Source: an uncultured Faecalibacterium sp.
Lineage (GTDB): Bacteria; Bacillota; Clostridia; Oscillospirales; Ruminococcaceae
Assembly (NCBI GenBank): GCA_934547065.1
Contig: CAKTEF010000026.1
Span: 1-19,582 of the forward strand
Direction of reading: 5' to 3'
DNA: 19,582 nucleotides
Shown: piece after piece, positions 1 to 9,243 of the stretch
Position numbering within the stretch: the stretch's first letter is position 1
How the letters are laid out: each line of letters begins with the position of its first letter
The notes under the pieces: generated by a model
Told to the model about the DNA's origin: nothing
Database searches by the model: none
The model's input: only the letters and a program-made list of their open reading frames with translations
Made by a program: the position numbers and the translations under genes

Positions 1-251
1 CCGAACTTCAGGGTGGGGAAGATGTAGTTCTCCACAAAGTCCTTCTTCAGGTCCAGCACATACAGCTTGGAAGCGCCGGTCTTTTTGGCCTTTTCTTCCA
101 GGCCGTCCAGCTCAGTGCCCTGGCCCACGTCACCGGAGACGGCAACCACTTCGCAGTTGTTGTAGTTCTCTTTCAGCCAGGGAATGATGATGGAGGTATC
201 CAGGCCGCCGGAGTAGGCCAGAACGACTTTTTTGATGTTTTCCTTTTTCAT
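1..251 (-). CDS. argG: Argininosuccinate synthase, N-terminal part (runs off the left edge)
   Basis: Only the first 83 codons are present; the gene continues beyond base 1. The protein begins [20 protein letters not shown], and residues 14-20 (SGGLDTS) form the PP-loop that binds ATP in argininosuccinate synthases. A second family stretch, VSGDVGQG, follows near residues 38-45. The enzyme joins citrulline and aspartate using ATP in the cytoplasmic arginine pathway. The start ATG (251-249) is preceded by AAAGGAG at normal spacing. A strong promoter and ARG-box-like sites lie upstream, which fits arginine-controlled expression. Gene identity is near certain; the downstream neighbour, often argH, cannot be seen. 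Confidence 0.96.
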   Translation of the reverse strand, partial: MKKENIKKVVLAYSGGLDTSIIIPWLKENYNNCEVVAVSGDVGQGTELDGLEEKAKKTGASKLYVLDLKKDFVENYIFPTLKF

Positions 252-294
252 GATAAACGCTCCTTTGGTTTCATGCATTACACTTTTGTTTTCT

Positions 295-317
295 GCACCG
301 GGCATCCCTCCCGGTGC
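295..317 (-). promoter_or_regulatory. Hairpin in the argG leader
   Basis: GCACCGGG (295-302) and CCCGGTGC (310-317) are a perfect 8-bp inverted repeat with a 7-base loop, inside the predicted argG leader. No U-run follows on the minus strand, so it is not a standard terminator. It may stabilise the transcript or limit ribosome access. Confidence 0.4.
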
Positions 318-348
318 GCTCGGCTTCTTGTTCCGTATCACGCTTTTT

Positions 349-376
349 ATTATACGCCGCGCGGCTTTTCCGTCAA
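349..376 (-). promoter_or_regulatory. argG promoter
   Basis: On the minus strand, TTGACG (376-371) and TATAAT (354-349) are separated by 16 bp, close to the sigma-A consensus. Transcription would start near 342, giving a leader of about 90 bases. The spacer contains the palindrome GCCGCGCGGC (356-365). Confidence 0.75.
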
Positions 377-426
377 TGCAGAAAACCGCCAAACCTTGCG
401 CCCATTTCCGGTTCGATTTGTGTTAT

Positions 427-475
427 TTTGTATGTTTATGCAGTTTATTTTGATTATATTCAGTTTTTATGCATT
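427..475 (-). promoter_or_regulatory. Two ARG-box-like sites upstream of argG
   Basis: Read on the minus strand, 444-427 is ACTGCATAAACATACAAA, which matches 17 of 18 positions of the ArgR consensus (WNTGNATWWWWATNCANA). A weaker match, AATGCATAAAAACTGAAT, lies at 475-458. The centres are 31 bp apart, about three helical turns. The sites sit in an AT-rich island and overlap a second TATAAT (458-453) that lacks a good -35. Assignment to an ArgR/AhrC regulator is inference. Confidence 0.5.
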
Positions 476-510
476 GTGGGAGGCGCATTTGCTCCAACTC
501 TGCCAGGCTC

Positions 511-559
511 ACCCTCTCAGCTTCACTTCGTTCAGCAGCTCTCCCAAAGGGAGAGGCAA
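511..559. repeat. Half unit of the palindromic intergenic element
   Basis: This stretch begins CCCTCTCAG and contains the hairpin CTCTCCC-AAA-GGGAGAG (about 540-556). The same hairpin occurs in the copy at 15396-15601. The first hairpin of the family is degenerate here, so this is a partial copy next to the full one at 588-753. Confidence 0.6.
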
Positions 560-587
560 CGCATATCCCAGATTCAGCACCTGCTCC

Positions 588-753
588 GTACAACCTCTCC
601 GTCATTGCTTCGCAATGCCACCTCCCCTAGTAGGGGAGGCTCTGGCGTGGCGGAAAGCCCTGCAAGTTCCCCTTTGCGCTGCAAGGAAATCTCTTTGCCA
701 AAGGCTCCCCTACCAGGGGAGCTGGCGGGCGTAAGCCCGACTGAGAGGTTGTA
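588..753. repeat. Palindromic MITE-like intergenic element, full copy
   Basis: The ends are inverted repeats: GTACAACCTCTC (588-599) and GAGAGGTTGTAC (742-753). Inside the left end are two hairpins: CATTGC-TTC-GCAATG (603-617), then CCTCCCC-TAGTA-GGGGAGG. The right half holds the mirror-image pair, with GCTCCCCT and AGGGGAGC as its second stem. No coding sequence of known type is present, as expected for a non-autonomous element. Confidence 0.75.
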
Positions 754-804
754 CTCGGACGGGCTTTCCCGCAAGCCGCAAAGAAAGGCTTGCCCTCCCC
801 GGTC

Positions 805-834
805 GTTTCACGACACCTGCGGGGCGTTTCGTGA
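805..834 (+). promoter_or_regulatory. Paired GTTTC-type sites upstream of the surface protein gene
   Basis: GTTTCACGACA (805-815) and GTTTCGTGACA (826-836) are direct near-repeats exactly 21 bp apart, two helical turns. TCACGA (808-813) and TCGTGA (829-834) are also a perfect inverted pair. They lie immediately before the predicted -35 box, a normal place for an activator or repressor site. The regulator is unknown. Confidence 0.35.
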
Positions 835-840
835 CAAGGA

Positions 841-870
841 TTGCCGCCGGGGCGCGATTTATGATATGAT
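841..870 (+). promoter_or_regulatory. Promoter of the surface protein gene
   Basis: TTGCCG (841-846) and TATGAT (865-870) are separated by 18 bp, a plausible sigma-A promoter. The leader would run from about 877 to 944. It contains an imperfect hairpin, GCACCCGGCCC (891-901) with GGGCCGGTGC (915-924), just before the ribosome binding site. Confidence 0.5.
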
Positions 871-944
871 AAGGCAAAGAAAATCGGATCGCACCCGGCC
901 CTGCACCCACACCGGGGCCGGTGCGGAAGAAAGAGAGGAAGCAC

Positions 945-3900
945 ATGAAAAAACGGCTCATCAGTCTGCTTCTGGCGTTCAGCATGGTCATCTCCCTGCT
1001 GCCCGTCGGGGCGTTTGCCGAAACGCCGACCGCCGACCCGGCAGCGCAAGAGTGCCAGGGGCTGACGTTCAGCGGCGGCAGACCGGATTCCCGGAACACG
1101 GATAGAACCAAAGGCTGGACCTACGACGGCACCACGCTGACGATCCTGGATGGATTCCGGCTTTCCGGTGATTCCACCCTCCGCGTAACCTGCAATGTTG
1201 TCAACCAGGGCACCATTGCAGGCGGCATCTTTACCGGCGAGGTCACCCTGCCCGCCGGGCACGATGCCGTGATCTCCGGTGGTGTGTTTGGCAACCTGGA
1301 TTATGTGGAATACAACACCAAGCCCGGCACATTCCGCGCAAAGATCACCGGCGGCGTGTTCACCAACACCACCGCATGGCAGATCATCGATTCAAGTTCT
1401 AAGACCTATACCATTTCCACCAAGACCTCTTTTGTGATCAACACCACAAATCAGCAGACTACCTCTAATAAAATCACCGTTGTGACCGATGCTTCCAACC
1501 GGTGCGGCTATGAGATCTCACTGGGCACTATGGAAGTCAAGAACATCAACGGTCAGGACACTCAGACCTACTGCACAGCGCATAGCCTCACCTATCAATT
1601 AACAGATGCAACGTATAAGGAATATTCTCTGACCATCCCCGCCGATCACGTTTACAGCGAGGATATCACCCTGAACGAAGAGATCGTCCTTTCTATTGTT
1701 GACGGCTATCCCAAGCAGTCGGATGGCGGCACAAAGGACGTTACTGTCGGCGATGGCTGGAGCTTTACTGCCAGCACGGATGCATCTCACCCCGAAAACG
1801 GCGTGCTGACCCTTTATCAGACAGAAGTCAAGTTGGATCCTGCTACCCCTGTAAAGTGCAAGACTTTGATCCGGAACTCAACGACCAGCCATTATATGAC
1901 CAATATTATAAGCGGCACGTTTGACGGCCCCGTAGAACTCAAAACCGGACTTGTCACTGACGGCACGTTCAACAACACCGTCACTTTGACCAGCCGTAAC
2001 AACTGCTATATCAAGGGCGGCACCTACCATGGTGCGGTTACGGTAAATGCCGGTTATCTCAACGGCGGTCTGTACAAAAACACGGTCGAATTGACAAGTG
2101 CCAACAGCGAGATTTACAACGGCGCATTTGAACAGACTGTGACCAACAACGGCGGCAAGATCTTCGGTGGTGCCTTTGCTGGCTCTGTTGTTGGCAAATA
2201 TTATGCCGGCATATTTGCACAGGAACCGGACCGCAGCCAGTTTGCATCTGCGGACTATCACGTCTGGACGTTGACCACCGGCAGCGAAACGTATGTTTTC
2301 AATTCTCTCCTCACGCTTTCTTCCGGCACCCCGCTCTATGTTGTTGGCGGCAGGAAACCCGATGTCAGCTACGAAGGCTATTATCCTTCCGGCTATTATT
2401 CTCTGACTTCCGGCACTCTGAAATATGTCAACCAGAAAGAGTGCTATCAGATCGGAAACTATGAAGCCCGTTATTTTGATGTAGGCAATGCCGGACAGAT
2501 CGTCCGGTTCAACAACTACGATTCCAGTTCCTACCATACTGCTTATGAATATGAATTCGAGATCAAGGACGATGCCACGGTAAGTCTGGATTCCCGGATC
2601 ATCCCGCTGGAAATCGAAGCCGACGGCTACCCGGTGGGCACTGAGGGCGGCACGATTGCCAAATCCGGCGATGGTTGGAGCTTTACCCCCAGCACCACCG
2701 GCAACCCCGCCGACGGCGTGCTGACCCTGACCGGCTCCGAGATGGATCTGGGCAGCACCCCGGTGGCGTGCAAGGTGGTCCTCAAGGGTGCATCCGACAA
2801 CAGCTATGCATCCATTGCCAGCGGCACGTTCAACAACACCGTGACACTGAAACTTTATGCAAGCCTGGAAAACGGCACCTACAACGGACCCGTTTCTTTG
2901 GAGACCAGCTATTCTTTCATCTATGACGGCACGTTCAACAACACCGTCACCTCCACTTCCGGCGTTATCAGCGGCGGCACGTTCAACAAGCCCGTCACCT
3001 CAAACTATATTATTTTTAACGGCATTTTCAAGAATACCGTCACCCTGGGCGAGCTTGGCTACCTGCATGGCGGCATCTATGCTGGCAACGTTGTGTTGCA
3101 CACGCCCAATAACTACCGGCACGGCGGCCTGTTTGCAAAACTGCCCGATGGCCTCAAGAGCGAGAACCTCTACTGGACGCTGACCACCAGCGGCGACGAC
3201 AGCTACACATTCGGCGGTGTCCTGACGCTGGACAAAGATCAACCCCTGTACCTGGCATCCAGCTACACCGCAGAGTATGCTTCCACCAGCAGCGAAACCT
3301 GGTATCCCGTCGTTACCGGCTCTGACCTCAAGTACGCAAACCAGATCCGGATTTCCGACATCGGCCTCACAACGGCCATCACCGCAGATGGCACCAAGTG
3401 CGGCACCATCATAGCGGAAACAGGCGGTTATCGGTTTACCCCCACCAGGATCGCCACCGTCCTGCTGCAATCGGCACTGGACCCGCTGGTGATCGACGAC
3501 ACCGGCTACCCCAAGGGCACTGATGGCGGCAAAAACGCCAAATCCGGCGAGGGCTGGAGCTACACGCCGTATCAGGCCGCCCCTGACAGTGCCAAGGGCC
3601 TGCTGACCCTGACCGAAGATGACTCCAACGGCGACACCGACACCTCCTTTGACTCGATCAACTCCGACCATACCGCCCTGTGCGATGTTGTCGTGAACGC
3701 CGACGTTACCCTGAGCAGCGGCAGCTTTGCCGGAACGGTGGCCTGCTATGGCATCCTTGACGGCGGCACGTTCAGCGGCAAGGTGAGGGTGGTAAAGCCC
3801 TCCTCCTCTTTCCGCTATCTCCCGGCCATCAAGAGCGGCACCTTTACCGAAACCAGCGATGTGACCGTTGACGGTTCCTCTATTGATATCAAGGACGGTA

Positions 3901-5825
3901 CATTCCACGGCACTGTGACCAACAAGGGCGGCACCATTGTAAAAGGTATATTCTACGGCACTGTGACCAATACAGCCGTCCTTAGTATTATTAAGAACGG
4001 CGAATTCCACGGCCCCGTGATCAACGGCGGCTACATCACGAACGGCACATTCACCGGTGAAGTGACCAACAACGGCACCATCCGGGACGGCACGTTCAGC
4101 GGCAAAGTCACCAACAACGACACGATCCTTAACGGCTCGTTCACCGGTGAGGTCGTCAACACCGCGAGCGGCACCCTCAACCTCGATGGTGGTACTTTCA
4201 CCGGCCCTGTAACGAACAACGGCCGCATTGTCGGCAGCAAGGCCACGTATACAGGCCCTGTGACCAACCGCGGCACCATCGAGTCCGGCACGTTCGAGGG
4301 CAGCGTCAAAAACTACGGCACCCTGATGGGCGGCACGTTCAGCGGCGAAGTCCAGAACGACATCGACCCGGAAGCCCCAGATCGTTCCGGCACCATCTGC
4401 TTCAGCACCGAGGACGGCGTTTTCGCTCCTCCGCTGTTCACAGAAACCAGCACCGTGACCAACACGGGCGCAACAATCCAGGACGGCACGTTCCTGGGCA
4501 CTGTGAACGGCATGGTGGAAGGCGGCGTGTACGTCCACAAGCCTGAAAGCACCACCAGCACTATTATTTCCCGCATGACCTACCGCTACCAGAGCAGCGA
4601 CGGCAGCGGCAAGACCGGTGCCCTGACCATCAACTACGAGATCCCGGATGCCGCTTACGTTGTGAACAGCCAAGCCACCCACGTCTTTGTCACGCTGACA
4701 AGCAACCTGAAGAACATCAACGGCCAAACCTTCTCGGGGAATGCTTGCAGTCCTAATACCTGGGCGCTCTACGGGAAGCTCCCGGAAAATGCCGAGCAGA
4801 TCATCCTCAACAAAGCAACGTTCCTTTCTATTCAAGAAGGAGATTGCACCGTGAACCTGCCCGGCGACGAGGATCATAAGGTGGTCTACGACGGCCAGCC
4901 GCACGAAGCTGCCATTGAGCTTGTCTCGGATGGGCTGGATTACCTGCTGGACAAGTACGAGACCGTTCCGACCGAGGACGGCGGCCGCGCACTCAAGGTC
5001 TACTACTTTTATCTTGGAAGCGGGATCAAAGACACGGCTCCCACCGAGATCGGCACCTACCAAATCATGTACAAGGAAGGCAGCATATACTTCAGTACGA
5101 ACTGGGTGTTCAAGATCACCGAGAACAGCCACAACGTCACCGTGACCGACGGCTTCATCCTCAAGGTGGAGCATCCGGGCGCAGTGGACACGGACGACAC
5201 CACCGGCGACGGCACCACCGAGGAGCCCATCTCCACCGCAACGGTGCAGTACGGCGACACGGTGACCGTGACCATCGACGCAAGCAAGTTCCCCTCCGGC
5301 ATGGTCTTTGACCGCTGGGAGACGACCCCCGTTGACCTGCAGCTGATCCCCGCCGACGGCGAGAGCTACAAGACCGTGACCTTTACCATGCCCGCCGAGG
5401 ACGTGACCCTGAGAGCCGTGCCCTGCACGGTGGAGGAAAAGGCCGCTTCCGGCGGCAGCAGCCCGCTGGGCACCGCCGCTCTGGTCGTGGTCGGCGGCGC
5501 AGCAGCCGGTGTGCTGGTGTGGCAGGGCTACGAGCTTGGCACCGAGCTGTATCTGCACAGCGTCCTGCCCAGCGGCGTGGCCATCCCCGAAACGCGCGGC
5601 CAGCTGGCCGTGGTGCTGTGGCAGGCTGCGGGCAGTCCCGCCCCGGCCGCACCTCTGGCCCCCGATGCAGCCGACACCCAGAAAGCCATGGCATGGGTGG
5701 TCGAGCACGCCCTGCTTGAGGACAAGACCGGCAACTTTGACCCGCGCGAGCCGGTGAACAAAACCGATGTCATCCGCGCGTGGAACCAGCTCAACAAACA
5801 GGGCCTTGCACAGCAGGCCAAATAA
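945..5825 (+). CDS. Large repetitive secreted surface protein with SLH-like C-terminus
   Basis: The 1626-residue protein begins at ATG 945, preceded by AGAGGAA; an in-frame GTG at 921 would add eight residues before the signal peptide and is less likely. Residues 1-25 are a signal peptide ending AFA. Three related modules start near residues 249, 554 and 846, each opening with a DGYP/TGYP..GG..K.GxGWS..P motif. Each continues into short repeats built on GTF, for example DGTFNNTV and GGTFSGEV; these are densest at about 925-1200 and suggest a beta-solenoid. An MBG/Ig-like region (about 1300-1395) and an InlB-repeat-like domain ending FTMPAEDVTLRA (about 1400-1495) follow. A hydrophobic stretch lies at about 1506-1527, and an SLH-like domain with RGQLAVVLWQAAGSP and FDPREPVNKTDVIRAWN ends the protein. 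There is no LPXTG motif. A role in wall attachment or adhesion is likely but unproven; the ligand is unknown. Confidence 0.85.
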   Translation: MKKRLISLLLAFSMVISLLPVGAFAETPTADPAAQECQGLTFSGGRPDSRNTDRTKGWTYDGTTLTILDGFRLSGDSTLRVTCNVVNQGTIAGGIFTGEVTLPAGHDAVISGGVFGNLDYVEYNTKPGTFRAKITGGVFTNTTAWQIIDSSSKTYTISTKTSFVINTTNQQTTSNKITVVTDASNRCGYEISLGTMEVKNINGQDTQTYCTAHSLTYQLTDATYKEYSLTIPADHVYSEDITLNEEIVLSIVDGYPKQSDGGTKDVTVGDGWSFTASTDASHPENGVLTLYQTEVKLDPATPVKCKTLIRNSTTSHYMTNIISGTFDGPVELKTGLVTDGTFNNTVTLTSRNNCYIKGGTYHGAVTVNAGYLNGGLYKNTVELTSANSEIYNGAFEQTVTNNGGKIFGGAFAGSVVGKYYAGIFAQEPDRSQFASADYHVWTLTTGSETYVFNSLLTLSSGTPLYVVGGRKPDVSYEGYYPSGYYSLTSGTLKYVNQKECYQIGNYEARYFDVGNAGQIVRFNNYDSSSYHTAYEYEFEIKDDATVSLDSRIIPLEIEADGYPVGTEGGTIAKSGDGWSFTPSTTGNPADGVLTLTGSEMDLGSTPVACKVVLKGASDNSYASIASGTFNNTVTLKLYASLENGTYNGPVSLETSYSFIYDGTFNNTVTSTSGVISGGTFNKPVTSNYIIFNGIFKNTVTLGELGYLHGGIYAGNVVLHTPNNYRHGGLFAKLPDGLKSENLYWTLTTSGDDSYTFGGVLTLDKDQPLYLASSYTAEYASTSSETWYPVVTGSDLKYANQIRISDIGLTTAITADGTKCGTIIAETGGYRFTPTRIATVLLQSALDPLVIDDTGYPKGTDGGKNAKSGEGWSYTPYQAAPDSAKGLLTLTEDDSNGDTDTSFDSINSDHTALCDVVVNADVTLSSGSFAGTVACYGILDGGTFSGKVRVVKPSSSFRYLPAIKSGTFTETSDVTVDGSSIDIKDGTFHGTVTNKGGTIVKGIFYGTVTNTAVLSIIKNGEFHGPVINGGYITNGTFTGEVTNNGTIRDGTFSGKVTNNDTILNGSFTGEVVNTASGTLNLDGGTFTGPVTNNGRIVGSKATYTGPVTNRGTIESGTFEGSVKNYGTLMGGTFSGEVQNDIDPEAPDRSGTICFSTEDGVFAPPLFTETSTVTNTGATIQDGTFLGTVNGMVEGGVYVHKPESTTSTIISRMTYRYQSSDGSGKTGALTINYEIPDAAYVVNSQATHVFVTLTSNLKNINGQTFSGNACSPNTWALYGKLPENAEQIILNKATFLSIQEGDCTVNLPGDEDHKVVYDGQPHEAAIELVSDGLDYLLDKYETVPTEDGGRALKVYYFYLGSGIKDTAPTEIGTYQIMYKEGSIYFSTNWVFKITENSHNVTVTDGFILKVEHPGAVDTDDTTGDGTTEEPISTATVQYGDTVTVTIDASKFPSGMVFDRWETTPVDLQLIPADGESYKTVTFTMPAEDVTLRAVPCTVEEKAASGGSSPLGTAALVVVGGAAAGVLVWQGYELGTELYLHSVLPSGVAIPETRGQLAVVLWQAAGSPAPAAPLAPDAADTQKAMAWVVEHALLEDKTGNFDPREPVNKTDVIRAWNQLNKQGLAQQAK

Positions 5826-5870
5826 CAAGCCATCTTCTACTCCTGGATCCTGATAGAACCCCAGAGCGCG

Positions 5871-5910
5871 AGAATGCCCCCGGACACTGCGGCGTGTCCG
5901 GGGGCATTCT
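5871..5910. terminator. Strong bidirectional terminator hairpin
   Basis: AGAATGCCCCCGGACAC (5871-5887) and GTGTCCGGGGGCATTCT (5894-5910) form a perfect 17-bp stem with a 6-base loop. It lies between convergent genes ending at 5825 and 5923, so it can end both transcripts. The downstream T-run is weak (CATTTTGG on the plus strand). Confidence 0.75.
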
Positions 5911-5922
5911 GCATTTTGGTTG

Positions 5923-6780
5923 TTACGCGTTGAAGCCGCGCAGGATGGCGGCCACTTCTTCTTCGGTCAGGCGGCGGGTGGGCTGCGGGGCCGCATTGCC
6001 CTTGCGCAGGGGCAGGCACCAGCGGCTCAGCCCCAGCCAGCCGAATTTATAGGCCGTGTGCGGCTCCCGCCCCACGCAGACAAAGCCGAGTTTTTCGTGG
6101 AAGCGCTCGCTGGCCGGGTTGGGGTCGGCCACCAGCGCGTACACGTTCCAAAAGCCCATCTGCTCCAAAATTTCCAGCAGCGCGCGGTAAAGCAGTTCGC
6201 CCACGCCCAGGCCCCGCGCATCCGGGGCGCAGTAGATGGTGCTTTCCACGTCCCAGCCGTAGGCTTCGCGCGGGTGGTAGCGGTGGGCGCAGGCGTAGCC
6301 CAGCAGCCTGCCGTCGGCATCCCGCGCCAGCAGCAGGGGCACCAGGGCGTTGGTGCTGTCCACCCAGGCTTCGTATTCTTCCAGCGTGGAGGGCGTGATC
6401 TGGAACGTGGCGGTGTGGTGCAGCACATACCAGTTGTAGATTTCCAGGATGTCGGCTGCATCGGCGCGGGCGGCCACCGTGATCCGGGGCAGGTTTTGCT
6501 GCGCCCAGGCCGCGCACAGGGCTTCCTTTTGGGCCTTAGGCAGCTTTTTCAGGGCCGCTTCCCGGCGCAGGGCGGCGGACCGATCGGCACAGGGTTCCAG
6601 GTAGGCGAACCGCCGTGCCCCCAGTGCGCGGGTGTATTTGGCCCCTTTGCCGCTTTTGTGGGCGTGCAGGCGGGCGGAGGGGTCATTGGTCCAGCCGGTA
6701 TACAGCTGGCCGCCCGTACACCGCACCATGTACACATAGGCGCGTTCCGGCGCTGCGGTCCCCGGTTTTTCCGCTTCCAT
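5923..6780 (-). CDS. GIY-YIG nuclease domain fused to a GNAT acetyltransferase
   Basis: The 285-residue protein has two domains. Residues 13-90 resemble the small GIY-YIG (YhbQ/UPF0213) proteins: YVYMV (15-19), YTGWT (27-31), R37, HKSGKGAKYT (41-50) and RREAALKK (72-79), with E74 as the likely metal ligand. Residues 98-255 are a GNAT domain of the phosphinothricin/methionine-sulfoximine acetyltransferase (Pat/YncA) type, with VESTIYCAPDARGLGVG (178-194) as the acetyl-CoA loop and FHEKLGF (227-233). The start ATG lies one base after the TAA of the upstream gene, with GGGAG about 8 bases before it, so the pair is probably translationally coupled. Both domains keep their main motifs. Whether the nuclease half cuts DNA, and what is acetylated, is unknown. 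Confidence 0.87.
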   Translation of the reverse strand: MEAEKPGTAAPERAYVYMVRCTGGQLYTGWTNDPSARLHAHKSGKGAKYTRALGARRFAYLEPCADRSAALRREAALKKLPKAQKEALCAAWAQQNLPRITVAARADAADILEIYNWYVLHHTATFQITPSTLEEYEAWVDSTNALVPLLLARDADGRLLGYACAHRYHPREAYGWDVESTIYCAPDARGLGVGELLYRALLEILEQMGFWNVYALVADPNPASERFHEKLGFVCVGREPHTAYKFGWLGLSRWCLPLRKGNAAPQPTRRLTEEEVAAILRGFNA

Positions 6781-6781
6781 C

Positions 6782-7609
6782 TTACAGTCTCCCGTTGTTT
6801 TTCAGCACCTGGCGGCAGGCGGCCAGCGCCGTTTCCTTATCCTTGGCCGTGATCAGAAAACGGCTGGCGTGGCAGAAGCTGATGCCGGGGATGCCGCTTT
6901 TCTGCTCAATGACCTCCTGCGGCTGCCCTGCCCACGACTGCGGGAACGGCAGCTTGGATTTTTTGGTCTTGTGGTCGGTCACGCACTGGGCGCTCCACCC
7001 GCCGCGCTGGCTGGGGTAGACCACAAACAGGGCATCCGTTTTGTACAGGCCGTTTTTCCAGGGCAGGTAGCAGGGCAGGACCACAATGCCGTCGCGGGAG
7101 TTCCGGTAGGCCTGCTGCACTTTCTCGTCTGCGCGGTTCACGGCGTTGGCGCTGTCGATCTGGTGTTCCAGAATCTGCTTTGCCACGGCCACGGCCTTGA
7201 AAAAGCAGGTGTCCTGGTCCTCCTTGGAGTCCCACACCGGGTTGAAAAAGCCAATGGCATCGCACAGGCTGTTCTGCTCGCCGGTGTTGTCGTTCAGGTC
7301 CAGCGGCTGGATGAAGTTTTCGTCGATCAGGCGGGCCTGGCGCTCGCCCACAAGGCCGGGCCCCAGCACCCGCCACAGCAGGCCGAACGCGGCGTAGGGC
7401 ACGCCGTTGGCGCGGTACTCGCGCGGCTCCTGGTGGTGGTCGAACATCCCAAACCCGATATCGTACACGATGCCTTCAAAATCGTCCGGCACCACAAAGC
7501 CGCGGGTGATCTTGATCTCCGGCCGCAGGATCTGCAGCAGGGCGGTGGCAAACACATCGTCGGCGTGGAATTTTCCGGCGTGGGTAAAGCCGTTTGCAGG
7601 AATTTTCAT
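6782..7609 (-). CDS. MYG1 (UPF0160) family metal-dependent phosphoesterase
   Basis: The 275-residue protein carries the family signature near its start: THAGKFHADDVFATALLQ (residues 9-26), with H10, H15 and D17 as likely metal ligands. YDIGFGMFDHHQ (49-60) gives the DHH motif, and DLNDN follows at about 103-107. MYG1 proteins belong to the DHH phosphoesterase superfamily; eukaryotic MYG1 is a 3'-5' RNA exonuclease, while bacterial members are mostly uncharacterised. Length and start are normal; GAGGT precedes the ATG. It is the first gene of a two-gene unit with the GIY-YIG/GNAT gene and shares the terminator at 5871-5910. The family call is firm; the substrate in this organism is not known. 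Confidence 0.88.
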   Translation of the reverse strand: MKIPANGFTHAGKFHADDVFATALLQILRPEIKITRGFVVPDDFEGIVYDIGFGMFDHHQEPREYRANGVPYAAFGLLWRVLGPGLVGERQARLIDENFIQPLDLNDNTGEQNSLCDAIGFFNPVWDSKEDQDTCFFKAVAVAKQILEHQIDSANAVNRADEKVQQAYRNSRDGIVVLPCYLPWKNGLYKTDALFVVYPSQRGGWSAQCVTDHKTKKSKLPFPQSWAGQPQEVIEQKSGIPGISFCHASRFLITAKDKETALAACRQVLKNNGRL

Positions 7610-7642
7610 GGAATGATACCTCGTTCTGTTTTCGTTGCAACC

Positions 7643-7671
7643 AGTATATCACATTCTGCGGCAGGGGACAA
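7643..7671 (-). promoter_or_regulatory. Promoter of the MYG1-GIY-YIG/GNAT unit
   Basis: On the minus strand, TTGTCC (7671-7666) and TATACT (7648-7643) are separated by 17 bp. The start would be near 7636, giving a leader of about 27 bases that contains the GAGGT ribosome binding site. Confidence 0.6.
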
Positions 7672-7690
7672 ACCCTTTGGCATCCAACGC

Positions 7691-7727
7691 AAAAAGCCCG
7701 CCGGGCGGCGGATGCCGCACAGCGGGT
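7691..7727 (-). terminator. Rho-independent terminator of the beta-glucoside operon
   Basis: On the minus strand a stem of CCCGC/GCGGG encloses an inner GCGGC/GCCGC hairpin and is followed directly by five T residues (7695-7691). It lies about 50 bases after the 6-phospho-beta-glucosidase stop codon. Confidence 0.75.
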
Positions 7728-7774
7728 CTGAAAGGAGGAAGTGCCGTTTCAGGGCACCGGATGAGAAACGGGTG

Positions 7775-9226
<1,452 letters not shown>

Positions 9227-9243
9227 TTACAGCGCGGCGGGGA

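Noticed and set aside
490..760. CRISPR-like array suspected from the dense repeats.
   Set aside because: The repeats are inverted pairs with unequal spacing and no constant spacer length, and no cas genes are near.
314..1105. Plus-strand open frame through the repeat region.
   Set aside because: It is made of palindromic element sequence plus the out-of-frame start of the surface protein gene; no protein family is recognisable.
3000..5828. Open frame of 942 codons on the minus strand across the surface protein gene.
   Set aside because: It has no recognisable domain and low-complexity, His/Gly/Ala/Val-rich composition. It is a mirror of the codon use of the plus-strand gene, which has a signal peptide, repeats and a good start.
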